Both the position numbers and the translations under genes were made by a program. Below, in pieces: positions 7,375 to 15,393 of a stretch of DNA of 46,432 nucleotides. The notes beneath the pieces are model-generated. The model ran no database searches and had not been told where the DNA came from. It saw only the letters and a list, made by a program, of their open reading frames with translations. Source of the stretch: an uncultured Muribaculaceae bacterium (lineage in GTDB: Bacteria; Bacteroidota; Bacteroidia; Bacteroidales; Muribaculaceae); assembly GCA_910587915.1 (NCBI GenBank), contig CAJUOB010000022.1, forward strand, positions 1-46,432. Direction: 5' to 3'. Numbering within the stretch: the stretch's first letter is position 1; every line of letters begins with the position of its first letter.

Positions 7375-8947
7375 TCTCAACGATGAAATAAAGCGGCGAC
7401 GCACGTTCGCCATCATATCGCACCCCGACGCCGGTAAAACCACACTCACCGAGAAGTTGCTCCTTTTCGGTGGTGCAATCCATATTGCCGGTGCTGTTAA
7501 GTCGAACAAGATAAAAAAGACTGCGACTTCCGACTGGATGGAAATCGAGAAGCAGCGTGGTATCTCGGTCGCCACATCGGTGATGGGCTTCAATTACGGC
7601 GACTATAAGATAAATATTCTCGACACACCCGGTCACCAGGATTTTGCCGAGGATACTTACCGTACTCTCACTGCGGTCGACAGCGTAATTATTGTTGTAG
7701 ACGTTGCCAAAGGCGTCGAGACTCAGACCCGCAAGCTTATGGAGGTGTGCCGTATGCGCAATACTCCGGTGATCATATTCGTGAACAAGCTCGACCGTGA
7801 AGGCCGCGATCCATTCGAAATTCTCGACGAGCTCGAAGCTGAGCTTAAAATATCGGTGCGTCCTCTTTCCTGGCCCATAAATATCGGCGCGAAATTCAAG
7901 GGCGTATACAATATCTACGAGAAGAGTCTCGATCTATTCACTCCCGACAAGCAGCGCGCTACCGAACGTGTGGAAATCGACGATATCGCCGATCCGCGTA
8001 TCGATGAGGCCGTTGGCGAAGTCGACGCTGCCAAACTGCGCGAGGACCTTGAGCTCGTGGAAGGTGTATATCCCGAGTTCAATGTCGATGACTATCTGGC
8101 CGGACAGACTGCGCCAGTATTCTTCGGCTCGGCCCTCAATACATTTGGCGTCAAGGAACTTCTCGATTGTTTTGTCAAGATTGCACCGGAGCCCCGTCCG
8201 GTTGCGGCCCTCGAGCGTACTGTCGAGCCTCAGGAAGATGCTTTCAGCGGCTTTGTATTCAAGATACATGCAAATATGGACCCTAACCATCGCAGCTGTA
8301 TCGCGTTTGTCAAAGTGTGCTCCGGTAAGTTCGAGCGCAATGCCCCCTATAAGCATATGCGCACTGGCAAAACCTTGCGCTTTGCTGCTCCTACAGCCTT
8401 TATGGCGCAGAAGAAAAGCATTGTCGACGAAGCCTATCCTGGCGATATAGTCGGTATCCCCGATACCGGCAACTTCAAGATCGGCGACACTATTACCGCA
8501 GGAGAAGAAATCCACTACAAGGGTCTGCCGAGCTTCTCGCCCGAGATGTTCATGTATATCGAGAATACCGACCCCATGAAGTCGAAACAGCTCGAAAAGG
8601 GTATACAACAGCTTATGGACGAGGGCGTAGCGCAGCTGTTTATGCATCAGTTCAATGGCCGTAAGGTCATCGGCACTGTGGGCCAGCTCCAGTTCGAAGT
8701 CATACAGTATCGCTTGCTGCACGAATATGGAGCGCAATGCCGTTGGGAGCCAATGTCGATGTACAAGGCCTGTTGGATAGAAAGCGATGATCCTGCCGCA
8801 CTCGAGGCCTTCAAGAAACGCAAACATCAATTCATGGCTCTCGACCGTGAAGGACGCGATGTATTCCTTGCCGACTCCCAGTTTGTGCTCACCATGGCTC
8901 AGAACGATTTCCCCAAGATCCGCTTCCACTTTACCAGCGAGTTCTAA
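7367..8947 (+). CDS. prfC: Peptide chain release factor 3
   Basis: RF3 is a translational GTPase that recycles RF1 and RF2 from the ribosome after peptide release. This 526-residue protein has the usual length. It has the P-loop 'HPDAGKTTLTEK' at about residue 19, the switch II motif 'DTPGHQDF', 'NKLDREGRDPFE' for guanine recognition, a beta-barrel domain II and the RF3-specific C-terminal domain with 'GVAQLFM' and 'VGQLQFEVIQYRL'. It overlaps rfbD by 8 bases, so it is translated from the same message. The mix of a sugar reductase and a translation factor suggests convenience of cotranscription rather than shared function. Confidence 0.97.
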   Translation: MANLNDEIKRRRTFAIISHPDAGKTTLTEKLLLFGGAIHIAGAVKSNKIKKTATSDWMEIEKQRGISVATSVMGFNYGDYKINILDTPGHQDFAEDTYRTLTAVDSVIIVVDVAKGVETQTRKLMEVCRMRNTPVIIFVNKLDREGRDPFEILDELEAELKISVRPLSWPINIGAKFKGVYNIYEKSLDLFTPDKQRATERVEIDDIADPRIDEAVGEVDAAKLREDLELVEGVYPEFNVDDYLAGQTAPVFFGSALNTFGVKELLDCFVKIAPEPRPVAALERTVEPQEDAFSGFVFKIHANMDPNHRSCIAFVKVCSGKFERNAPYKHMRTGKTLRFAAPTAFMAQKKSIVDEAYPGDIVGIPDTGNFKIGDTITAGEEIHYKGLPSFSPEMFMYIENTDPMKSKQLEKGIQQLMDEGVAQLFMHQFNGRKVIGTVGQLQFEVIQYRLLHEYGAQCRWEPMSMYKACWIESDDPAALEAFKKRKHQFMALDREGRDVFLADSQFVLTMAQNDFPKIRFHFTSEF

Positions 8948-8980
8948 TATAGTATTATATAATCCATAATTTATAAAAAT

Positions 8981-9136
8981 ATGTCTTGCTTGCGTGCACT
9001 GTTGTGCATTATCTTTCCTCCGCTGGCAGTACTCGACAAGGGCTGTGGCTCTATTCTCCTCGTTACTGTCCTTACTTGTTGTGCCTGGGTGCCGGGTGTG
9101 ATTGGTGCCATACTTATCTGTAATAAACAACAATGA
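8981..9136 (+). CDS. YqaE/Pmp3-family small membrane protein
   Basis: A 51-codon gene encodes a very hydrophobic protein with two membrane helices. The Pmp3/YqaE signature is visible: 'FPPLAVLDKGCG' in the first helix and turn, then 'CCAWVPGVIGAI' in the second. Family members are proteolipids linked to membrane potential and salt or stress tolerance in yeast, plants and bacteria; the mechanism is unclear. The TGA overlaps the ATG of the DUF1460 gene as ATGA, which supports it as a real coupled gene. It begins 33 bases after prfC. It has five cysteines, high for the family, and its C terminus is short and polar (NKQQ). Confidence 0.85.
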   Translation: MSCLRALLCIIFPPLAVLDKGCGSILLVTVLTCCAWVPGVIGAILICNKQQ

Positions 9137-10002
9137 AACAACTCCGCTATCTTGTATTCGTAGTTCTGTCGCTGTGCGCCGCAACGTCGCTGGCTCAGGC
9201 GCCGGTGCGCTTCGGCTGCGAGGCTACCGACACCATAACTATTGCCAAAATGCTCGATAAGGCTGCCGGTCAGAATTTTCCCAATCCAGAGGCGAGGGTG
9301 GCTTTCTTTGCCCGTATGTTCGAAGGGATTCCGTATGCGGCACACACCCTCGAAGGGGAACCGGAGATACTTACCGTGAGAGTCGATAGCCTCGACTGCA
9401 CTACATTCGTGGAAACGGCTATGGCACTTGCCTTTACCATTGGCGAGGGTAGATATTCCTGGCGCGATTTCATATACAATCTACGTCGCATCCGCTACCG
9501 CGGTGGAGAGGTCGATGGGTATCCGTCGCGACTGCACTATATCAGCGACTGGGCTGTCGACAATAAATATAGAGGTAATTTCAGTGATGTGACAGCTGTT
9601 TTTCCACGTGTTTCCACCATGACCCGCTCCATCGATTTTATGTCGACTAACCGCGAACGTTATCCGGCCTTGGCCGATTCCGCTGTCTTTGAACGTGTGC
9701 GTGCTCTGGAGAATGGCTACCGAAACCATCGTTTCAACTACATCAAGACTATAGATCTCGGAGGAAAGGAAACCAAGGCGGCTTTCCACGATGGAGACGT
9801 GGTGGCGTTGGTGTCGAATCTCAAGAATCTCGACGTTACACACATGGGTATAGTCGTGAAGGATACTCCAACTTCTGAACCATACCTTCTCCATGCATCT
9901 TATAGCGACGGCAAAGTCGAGGTGACCACCCGTCCGTTGGCTGAATTCATGAAGAAAAACCGTCAGTGGCTTGGCGTGAGGGTATTCCGTCTTTCTGAGT
10001 GA
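9133..10002 (+). CDS. Exported DUF1460 NlpC/P60-like amidase
   Basis: This 289-residue protein has a Sec signal peptide (residues 1-21, ending SLAQA) and matches the DUF1460 family, whose Bacteroides member has an NlpC/P60-type cysteine-peptidase fold and is regarded as an N-acetylmuramoyl-L-alanine amidase-like enzyme. The likely catalytic residues are Cys89 in 'DCTTFVETA' and His237 in 'DVTHMGIV'. 'LHYISDWAVDN' is another conserved block. It would act on peptidoglycan fragments in the periplasm. It is translationally coupled to the small Pmp3-like protein upstream and nearly touches the acyltransferase downstream. Confidence 0.88.
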   Translation: MKQLRYLVFVVLSLCAATSLAQAPVRFGCEATDTITIAKMLDKAAGQNFPNPEARVAFFARMFEGIPYAAHTLEGEPEILTVRVDSLDCTTFVETAMALAFTIGEGRYSWRDFIYNLRRIRYRGGEVDGYPSRLHYISDWAVDNKYRGNFSDVTAVFPRVSTMTRSIDFMSTNRERYPALADSAVFERVRALENGYRNHRFNYIKTIDLGGKETKAAFHDGDVVALVSNLKNLDVTHMGIVVKDTPTSEPYLLHASYSDGKVEVTTRPLAEFMKKNRQWLGVRVFRLSE

Positions 10003-10004
10003 AT

Positions 10005-11081
10005 ATGAAAGAGCGCCTTAAATATTTCGATGTAATGAAGGGTATGGCCATATTCATGGTCGTCATGGGTCATATCCTCACCATGTGCGTGCGCGACATC
10101 GATCGGGCACCGGTTTTTAAATTCATAGGCCAGATCCATATGCCGCTGTTCTTCTTCATAAGCGGATGGTTTGCCGTGAAACTTAACGATAACGCCTCGT
10201 TGCGTACCCCCGGATTGCTTCAGCGAGCCAAACGACTGCTTCTGCCTATGCTCGGTGCATCGACGCTGTTCATATACTACTATCCGAGCTCGGGTCTGCA
10301 GAGTCCATTCGATTCGACATGGAGCGGTTTGTGGCTCAATGTATGGAAAAACGGCTATTGGTTCACATTCGTCCTTTTCGAAATATTTGCGGTCTATGCC
10401 GCTTATACATTGATTGTGCGCCGTGTGCGTTCATTCTGGGTTGAGCTTTTGGCTGTTGTGGCTGTTTGGGCGGTCCTTGGTGGAATATACCTGTTTCTAC
10501 CGGCTGTCGCCGATGCATTCCTGTCGTTTGAGCTGGTGTTCACCTTCTTTCCCATATTCATGGCCGGCGCATTGGCACGCCGACATTCCGAGGCTTTCAT
10601 GAGATTGTGTGCCTCTTCGGGCGCCGTCACGGTCTCGCTGGTGCTTGTTGTGCTGTGCATGGCGTTTGTCTGCTGGCCGTGGAACTATAGTTTCGGAAGT
10701 AAGTTCAATGTCATCCTTGCTCAGATAGTCATGCAGATATCGCTCGCTATAGTCGCTGTCGCAGTGGTTAAGCCATGGAGCGAGCGGGCTTTCGACGCAT
10801 CGCGCCCGGCCCCAGGTCGTTTCGCCTCTATGTGGGCTTTCCTTGGCGATAAAAGTTTGGCTATCTACCTGCTTCACTATTTCTTCCTCTTCCCGATGCC
10901 CTTCATGCGCCCGCTTCTCGAGTCTTTCGGCTTGAGTGTGGTTCCATTGTTGGTTTTCGCAGCTCTTTTTGCCATTCCGGTGGTGGCGCTTAGCCTGTGT
11001 GCCGATTATGTCCTGTCTTTTTCAAGACTGTTCTGCATTTTCATTACAGGCTCCACGCCATCGAAAGCTTTGAAATCGTGA
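10005..11081 (+). CDS. Acyltransferase-3 family membrane protein
   Basis: This protein of about 358 residues has around ten membrane segments and the acyltransferase-3 N-terminus 'RLKYFDVMKGMAIFMVVMGH', with the conserved catalytic-region histidine near residue 22. Family members move acetyl, succinyl or similar groups onto extracytoplasmic glycans, lipids or peptidoglycan. The substrate cannot be read from sequence; position among surface-sugar genes suggests a polysaccharide or lipid-linked glycan. The ATG at 10005 lies 2 bases after the previous stop; a GTG at 9999 overlapping that stop is an alternative. Confidence 0.87.
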   Translation: MKERLKYFDVMKGMAIFMVVMGHILTMCVRDIDRAPVFKFIGQIHMPLFFFISGWFAVKLNDNASLRTPGLLQRAKRLLLPMLGASTLFIYYYPSSGLQSPFDSTWSGLWLNVWKNGYWFTFVLFEIFAVYAAYTLIVRRVRSFWVELLAVVAVWAVLGGIYLFLPAVADAFLSFELVFTFFPIFMAGALARRHSEAFMRLCASSGAVTVSLVLVVLCMAFVCWPWNYSFGSKFNVILAQIVMQISLAIVAVAVVKPWSERAFDASRPAPGRFASMWAFLGDKSLAIYLLHYFFLFPMPFMRPLLESFGLSVVPLLVFAALFAIPVVALSLCADYVLSFSRLFCIFITGSTPSKALKS

Positions 11082-11090
11082 TATACTGAT

Positions 11091-12215
11091 ATGGAAGAAC
11101 GTATTCTTCTTTCTATGAATCATATGGGAGGCACCGAGCGCCGCTATGTGGCCGATGCCTTCGATACCGACTGGATTGTACCTCTCGGTCCTCATGTCGA
11201 TGAGTTCGAGCACCGTCTCGAGCAATTCCTCGGTTGCGACAAGCGCGTGCTTGCACTGTGCGCCGGTACTGCGGCCATACATCTCGGTCTTATCCTTCTC
11301 GGAGTAGGGGAGGGCGACGAGGTGATATGCCAGGCGCTCACATTCTCGGCTTCGGCAAACCCCATAAAGTATCAGGGCGCTGTCCCTGTGTTTGTCGATA
11401 GTGAGCCGTCGACCATGAACATGGATCCCGATGCGCTCGACAGCGCTATCGCCGACCGCATAAGGGTTACCGGCCGCAAGCCCAAAGCCATCGTGGTGGT
11501 AGATCTCTATGGCATGCCGGCCGATATGACACGCATACTTTCCGTTGCCGACCGGTATGGCATTCCCGTGCTCGAAGATGCAGCAGAGGCCCTCGGCTCC
11601 ACCTACAAAGACCAGCCGTGCGGCACATTCGGAAGTTATGCAGCGTTGAGTTTCAACGGCAACAAGATTATCACCACCTCGGGTGGCGGCGCTCTTGTCT
11701 GTCCCGATGATGTGTCGCGCAAGCGGGCGCTGTTCTATGCCACCCAGGCACGGGAGGACAAGCCATACTATTATCATGAGCATATAGGCTATAACTATCG
11801 TCTGAGTAATGTCTGTGGGGCCATAGGCTGCGGACAGATGGATGTGCTCCCCGAGCGGGTGAAGCGTCGCCGCTACATACACGACATATATATGGCGGAA
11901 CTCGGCTCCATGCCGGGTGTGACAGTGCAGACCAATCCATCGACGGACTACAATTCCAATTTCTGGCTCACCACGGTGCAGCTCGACGATGCGGACGCGC
12001 CCGACCGTATCCGTCTTGCCCTTGCTGCCGAAAAGATAGAGACCCGCTTGCTATGGCGTCCCATGCAAATGCAGCCGGTGTTCGCCGATGCTCCTTACTA
12101 CGGTGGCGATGTCTCGGAAACTTTATTCCGGCATGGTCTGTGCCTGCCAAGCGGTTCCATCCTCACCGATGAGCAGATACTGCGTGTGTGCCGCTCCATA
12201 AAGAACTTGCTATGA
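11091..12215 (+). CDS. DegT/DnrJ/EryC1-family sugar aminotransferase
   Basis: This 374-residue PLP-dependent enzyme belongs to the family that transaminates keto-sugar nucleotides for surface glycans. It shows 'LALCAGTAAIHLGLILLGVG' for cofactor binding, 'VVDLYGMPADM', 'LEDAAEALGSTY' and the probable Schiff-base lysine Lys192 in 'SFNGNKIITTSGGGAL'. The N-terminal 'ILLSMNHMGGTERRYV' resembles bacillosamine-type aminotransferases (PglE/WlaK group). The exact sugar is unknown. It is coupled to the HAD gene by an ATGA overlap, and no matching 4,6-dehydratase for an amino sugar is in the window. Confidence 0.9.
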   Translation: MEERILLSMNHMGGTERRYVADAFDTDWIVPLGPHVDEFEHRLEQFLGCDKRVLALCAGTAAIHLGLILLGVGEGDEVICQALTFSASANPIKYQGAVPVFVDSEPSTMNMDPDALDSAIADRIRVTGRKPKAIVVVDLYGMPADMTRILSVADRYGIPVLEDAAEALGSTYKDQPCGTFGSYAALSFNGNKIITTSGGGALVCPDDVSRKRALFYATQAREDKPYYYHEHIGYNYRLSNVCGAIGCGQMDVLPERVKRRRYIHDIYMAELGSMPGVTVQTNPSTDYNSNFWLTTVQLDDADAPDRIRLALAAEKIETRLLWRPMQMQPVFADAPYYGGDVSETLFRHGLCLPSGSILTDEQILRVCRSIKNLL

Positions 12216-12886
12216 TCTCCTCGGGTTCTCTCATCGCATTCGACCTCGACGATACCCTCTATAAGGAGCGCGACTATCTTCGCTCCGGCCATCATGTGCT
12301 GGCCCGCACTCTTGCCGAGGCCACCGGTATGTCCGAGGAGAGTTTGTTCGGCATCATAAGTGCCAATCACCCCCGTGGCATCGAAGCCGCCGCCTCATGG
12401 CTGGCCTCCCATGGTGTTGAAATGCCTTTTACGGTCGATGCCCTTGTGGAGATATACCGTGCGCATAAGCCCGACATATCGCTTTCTCCGGGTGTCGACA
12501 GCAAGCTTGCATCACTCCGCGACGCGGGCCATAGCCTTGTGCTCATCACCGATGGTTCGTCGGTGCATCAGCGGGCCAAGATCGATGCCCTCGGTCTGCA
12601 TCGTTATTTCGAGCCTGAGGCCATACTCATAAGCGGTGAGACAGGAGGCGACAAGCACACTCCCGTGTCTTTCCGCCTTGCCGAGCAGCTATATGGCGAG
12701 TGCACATCGCACCGATTCTATGTGGGCGATAACCTTGCCAAGGATTTCATTCATCCAAATCTGCGGGGCTGGACTTCGGTGATGCTCGCCGATACCGCTG
12801 GTGTAAATGTTTTTCCTCAGCGACCTGCCGACTGGCCGGCTGTCAACCGTCCGGCCATTACAATATCGAATATATCACTACTATGA
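12212..12886 (+). CDS. HAD-superfamily hydrolase
   Basis: This 224-residue protein has the HAD motifs in order: motif I 'FDLDDTLYKE' with Asp11 as nucleophile and Asp13 as acid/base, motif II 'LVLITDGSS', a lysine near 'GGDKHTP', and motif IV 'FYVGDNLAKDF'. A helical cap lies between motifs I and II. It probably removes phosphate from a small metabolite, possibly a sugar phosphate given its neighbours. I chose 12212 because that ATG overlaps the aminotransferase stop as ATGA; an ATG 8 codons upstream is less likely. Its own stop overlaps the gmd start in the same way, so aminotransferase, HAD and gmd form one coupled unit. Confidence 0.87.
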   Translation: MISSGSLIAFDLDDTLYKERDYLRSGHHVLARTLAEATGMSEESLFGIISANHPRGIEAAASWLASHGVEMPFTVDALVEIYRAHKPDISLSPGVDSKLASLRDAGHSLVLITDGSSVHQRAKIDALGLHRYFEPEAILISGETGGDKHTPVSFRLAEQLYGECTSHRFYVGDNLAKDFIHPNLRGWTSVMLADTAGVNVFPQRPADWPAVNRPAITISNISLL

Positions 12887-13941
12887 AACCGAAAACAGCG
12901 CTTATAACCGGTATTACCGGACAGGACGGCTCCTATCTCGCCGAATTCCTAATCGAGAAAGGCTATGAGGTGCATGGCATAATCCGCCGCAGCTCTACAT
13001 TCAACACCGGCCGTATCGAGCACCTGTATCTCGACGAGTGGGTGCGCGACATGCAGAAAAAGCGGCTTGTGACACTTCACTACGGCGATATGACCGATTC
13101 TTCCTCGCTCATTCGTATCATCGGGCTTGTGAAACCCGATGAAATATACAATCTAGCCGCCCAGAGCCATGTTAAGGTTTCGTTCGATGTGCCGGAGTAC
13201 ACCGCCGATACCGATGCTATCGGTGTGCTGCGTCTGCTCGAGGCCGTGCGCATACTCGGCATGGAGAAAACCACCCGCATCTATCAGGCTTCCACCTCCG
13301 AGCTCTATGGCAAGGTCGAGGAAGTGCCCCAGAATGAAAATACTCCATTCCATCCCCGGTCACCGTACTCTGTAGCCAAGCTCTATGCGTACTGGATTAT
13401 GAAGAACTATCGCGAGAGCTACGGAATGTATACTGCAAACGGCATCCTCTTCAACCATGAGTCGGAGAGGCGCGGCGAGAACTTCGTGACACGAAAGATT
13501 TCTTTGGCTGCCGCACGTATTGCCGCCGGTCTGCAGGACAAGCTCTATCTTGGCAATCTCAATGCCTTGCGCGACTGGGGCTATGCGCCCGACTATGTGG
13601 AATGCATGTGGCTCATTCTTCAGCAGCCCGAGCCCGACGACTACGTCATAGCCACAGGCGAATACCACTCGGTGCGCGAGTTCGCCACACTTGCGTTCCG
13701 CCATGCTGGCATAGAACTGCGTTGGGAAGGCGAGGGTCTCAATGAGAAAGGATACGACATCGCATCAGGCCGTTGCCTTATCGAGGTCGATCCGCGCTTC
13801 TTCCGCCCTGCCGAGGTCGACGAACTTCTCGGCGACCCAACCAAGGCGCGTACCACTCTGGGCTGGAATCCGCGCAAGACATCTTTCGACGACCTTGTGG
13901 CACGCATGGTCCGTGCCGATATGGATATGGTTAAAGCTTAA
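12883..13941 (+). CDS. gmd: GDP-mannose 4,6-dehydratase
   Basis: Gmd converts GDP-mannose to GDP-4-keto-6-deoxy-mannose, the first step of GDP-L-fucose synthesis. The 352-residue protein has the NADP loop 'ITGITGQDGSYLAEFL', the 'RRSSTFNTGRIEHLY' cofactor segment, the catalytic 'YQASTSELYGKV' stretch and the Tyr162/Lys166 pair in 'PYSVAKLYAYW'. 'NHESERRGENFVTRK' is diagnostic for the family. It overlaps the HAD gene by 4 bases and the fcl ATG shares its stop codon (TAATG). Together the pair makes GDP-fucose for capsule, O-glycans or both. Confidence 0.97.
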   Translation: MKPKTALITGITGQDGSYLAEFLIEKGYEVHGIIRRSSTFNTGRIEHLYLDEWVRDMQKKRLVTLHYGDMTDSSSLIRIIGLVKPDEIYNLAAQSHVKVSFDVPEYTADTDAIGVLRLLEAVRILGMEKTTRIYQASTSELYGKVEEVPQNENTPFHPRSPYSVAKLYAYWIMKNYRESYGMYTANGILFNHESERRGENFVTRKISLAAARIAAGLQDKLYLGNLNALRDWGYAPDYVECMWLILQQPEPDDYVIATGEYHSVREFATLAFRHAGIELRWEGEGLNEKGYDIASGRCLIEVDPRFFRPAEVDELLGDPTKARTTLGWNPRKTSFDDLVARMVRADMDMVKA

Positions 13942-15035
13942 TGGAGACACTTATGCTGAACAAAGACGCTAAAATATATGTGGCAGGTCATCGCGGGTTG
14001 GTCGGATCTGCAATAATGGCGAATCTCAAGGCCCGCGGATATAATAATGTGGTAGGACGCACCCATGCCGAGCTCGATTTGCTCGATCCTGTGGCCGTGC
14101 ATGAGTTCTTCGAGGCCGAAAAGCCCGACGCTGTGGTGCTGGCTGCGGCCCATGTCGGTGGCATAATGGCTAACTCCACCTATCGTGCCGATTTCATATA
14201 TCAGAATCTTCAGATACAGCAGAATGTCATCGGCGAGTCGTACCGCTCGGGTGTGAAACGTCTGCTCTTCCTCGGCTCCACATGCATATATCCCCGCGAG
14301 GCGCCACAGCCTATTCCTGAGGACGCTTTGCTCACATCTCCGCTCGAATACACCAACGAGCCATATGCCATTGCCAAAATAGCCGGCTTGAAGATGTGCG
14401 AGGCCATGAATATGCAGTATGGCACCGACTATGTGGCCGTGATGCCTACCAACCTCTATGGCCCCAACGACAATTTCCACCTTGAAAATAGCCACGTGCT
14501 TCCGGCTATGATACGCAAGACCCATCTTGCAAAGCTTATGGGCGAGGGACGCTATGATATGGTACGTGCCGATCTTGCCAAACGGCCTGTGTCGACTCTT
14601 CCCGACCCTGAATTTGCTTCCGACGATGACATCCGCACCGCTCTTGCTGCATTTGGTATTTTCCCCGGGCGTTTGAAGCTTTGGGGCAGTGGAAAGCCTC
14701 TGCGCGAATTCCTTTGGAGCGAGGATATGGCCGATGCATGTGTGCATATACTCCTTAATGTCAGCTTTGCGCAACTTGCCGATCTGGCCGGAGAACCGGT
14801 GCGCAACACCCATGTCAACATCGGCACCGGCAAGGAGCTGTCGATCGCGCAGCTTGCCGAGGCGGTTGCCTCTGCCGTAGGCTTCGATGGCTCCATAGAG
14901 TGGGATGCTTCGAAACCCGATGGAACAATGCGGAAGCTTTGCGACGTGTCGCGTCTTCATCAGCTCGGTTGGCACCATTCGGTCGAATTGCCCGACGGAA
15001 TTGAGCGTCTATACTCGTGGTATCTCGCCAACTAA
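13941..15035 (+). CDS. fcl: GDP-L-fucose synthase
   Basis: Fcl epimerises and reduces GDP-4-keto-6-deoxy-mannose to GDP-L-fucose with NADPH. The protein is 364 residues, longer than the roughly 320 of the E. coli enzyme; the extra length lies mainly in a segment near residues 195-230 ('YDMVRADLAKRPVSTLPDPE'). It has the nucleotide loop 'VAGHRGLVGSAI', 'FLGSTCIYPREAPQPI', the catalytic Tyr142/Lys146 pair in 'PYAIAKIAGLKMCE' and 'NLYGPNDNFHLENSHV'. The ATG at 13941 shares bases with the gmd stop; an ATG at 13953, after a GGAG, is an equally sensible start. A strong terminator follows at 15149. Confidence 0.96.
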   Translation: METLMLNKDAKIYVAGHRGLVGSAIMANLKARGYNNVVGRTHAELDLLDPVAVHEFFEAEKPDAVVLAAAHVGGIMANSTYRADFIYQNLQIQQNVIGESYRSGVKRLLFLGSTCIYPREAPQPIPEDALLTSPLEYTNEPYAIAKIAGLKMCEAMNMQYGTDYVAVMPTNLYGPNDNFHLENSHVLPAMIRKTHLAKLMGEGRYDMVRADLAKRPVSTLPDPEFASDDDIRTALAAFGIFPGRLKLWGSGKPLREFLWSEDMADACVHILLNVSFAQLADLAGEPVRNTHVNIGTGKELSIAQLAEAVASAVGFDGSIEWDASKPDGTMRKLCDVSRLHQLGWHHSVELPDGIERLYSWYLAN

Positions 15036-15148
15036 GTTATTAGGTGACTGTGCGATTCGCGCATGATTGCTACAAAAAACAGTCCATGGCAGAGTCGTGA
15101 AGTGTTAAAATGACACTTAATTTCATTTATATTTAGTTAAAAAGTTTT

Positions 15149-15175
15149 AACACTCGGAAACGAGTGTTTTTTTTT
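15149..15175 (+). terminator. Rho-independent terminator after fcl
   Basis: A perfect 8-bp stem (15149-15156 with 15161-15168) around a GAAA tetraloop is followed by a T run to 15175. It ends the surface-sugar transcript 114 bases past fcl and lies only 13 bases before the next promoter box. Confidence 0.85.
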
Positions 15176-15188
15176 CACGAATTGTCTA

Positions 15189-15196
15189 TATATTTG
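15189..15196 (+). promoter_or_regulatory. SusC-operon promoter -7 box
   Basis: TATATTTG matches TAnnTTTG exactly. The start of transcription would fall near 15200, at the base of a 6-bp hairpin (15201-15216), giving a leader of about 100 bases to the ATG at 15300. The -33 region is the T run of the terminator upstream. Confidence 0.6.
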
Positions 15197-15299
15197 CGGT
15201 ACCATCTGATGATGGTCCGACCTTAACCTTAGAAAAAACACGATTCACTAAAAAAAGTCCTACCAATCGGGACAATTCATAAATAACCTTAATACTAAT

Positions 15300-15393
15300 A
15301 TGTATTTGACTGTGAAACATGTAAAGTTATCCCCCCGACAGCAAATGTCAACGATTATTTAAAGCTTTCTTCAGGGCGCTTGTATGCGCAGTA
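15300..15393 (+). other. Displaced N-terminal segment of the SusC-like gene
   Basis: The only good ATG before the SusC-like frame is at 15300, but it reads MYLTVKHVKLSPRQQMSTII and stops at 15360. The SusC frame, one base out of phase, is open from 15325 and reads KAFFRALVCAVLLFLASSAV just downstream, which is the core of a signal peptide. Removing one base from the C6 tract at 15331-15336, or one base near 15354-15360, joins the two into a normal signal peptide. It may be a sequencing error, a phase-variable tract, a recent mutation, or a leader peptide with re-initiation. Confidence 0.6.
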
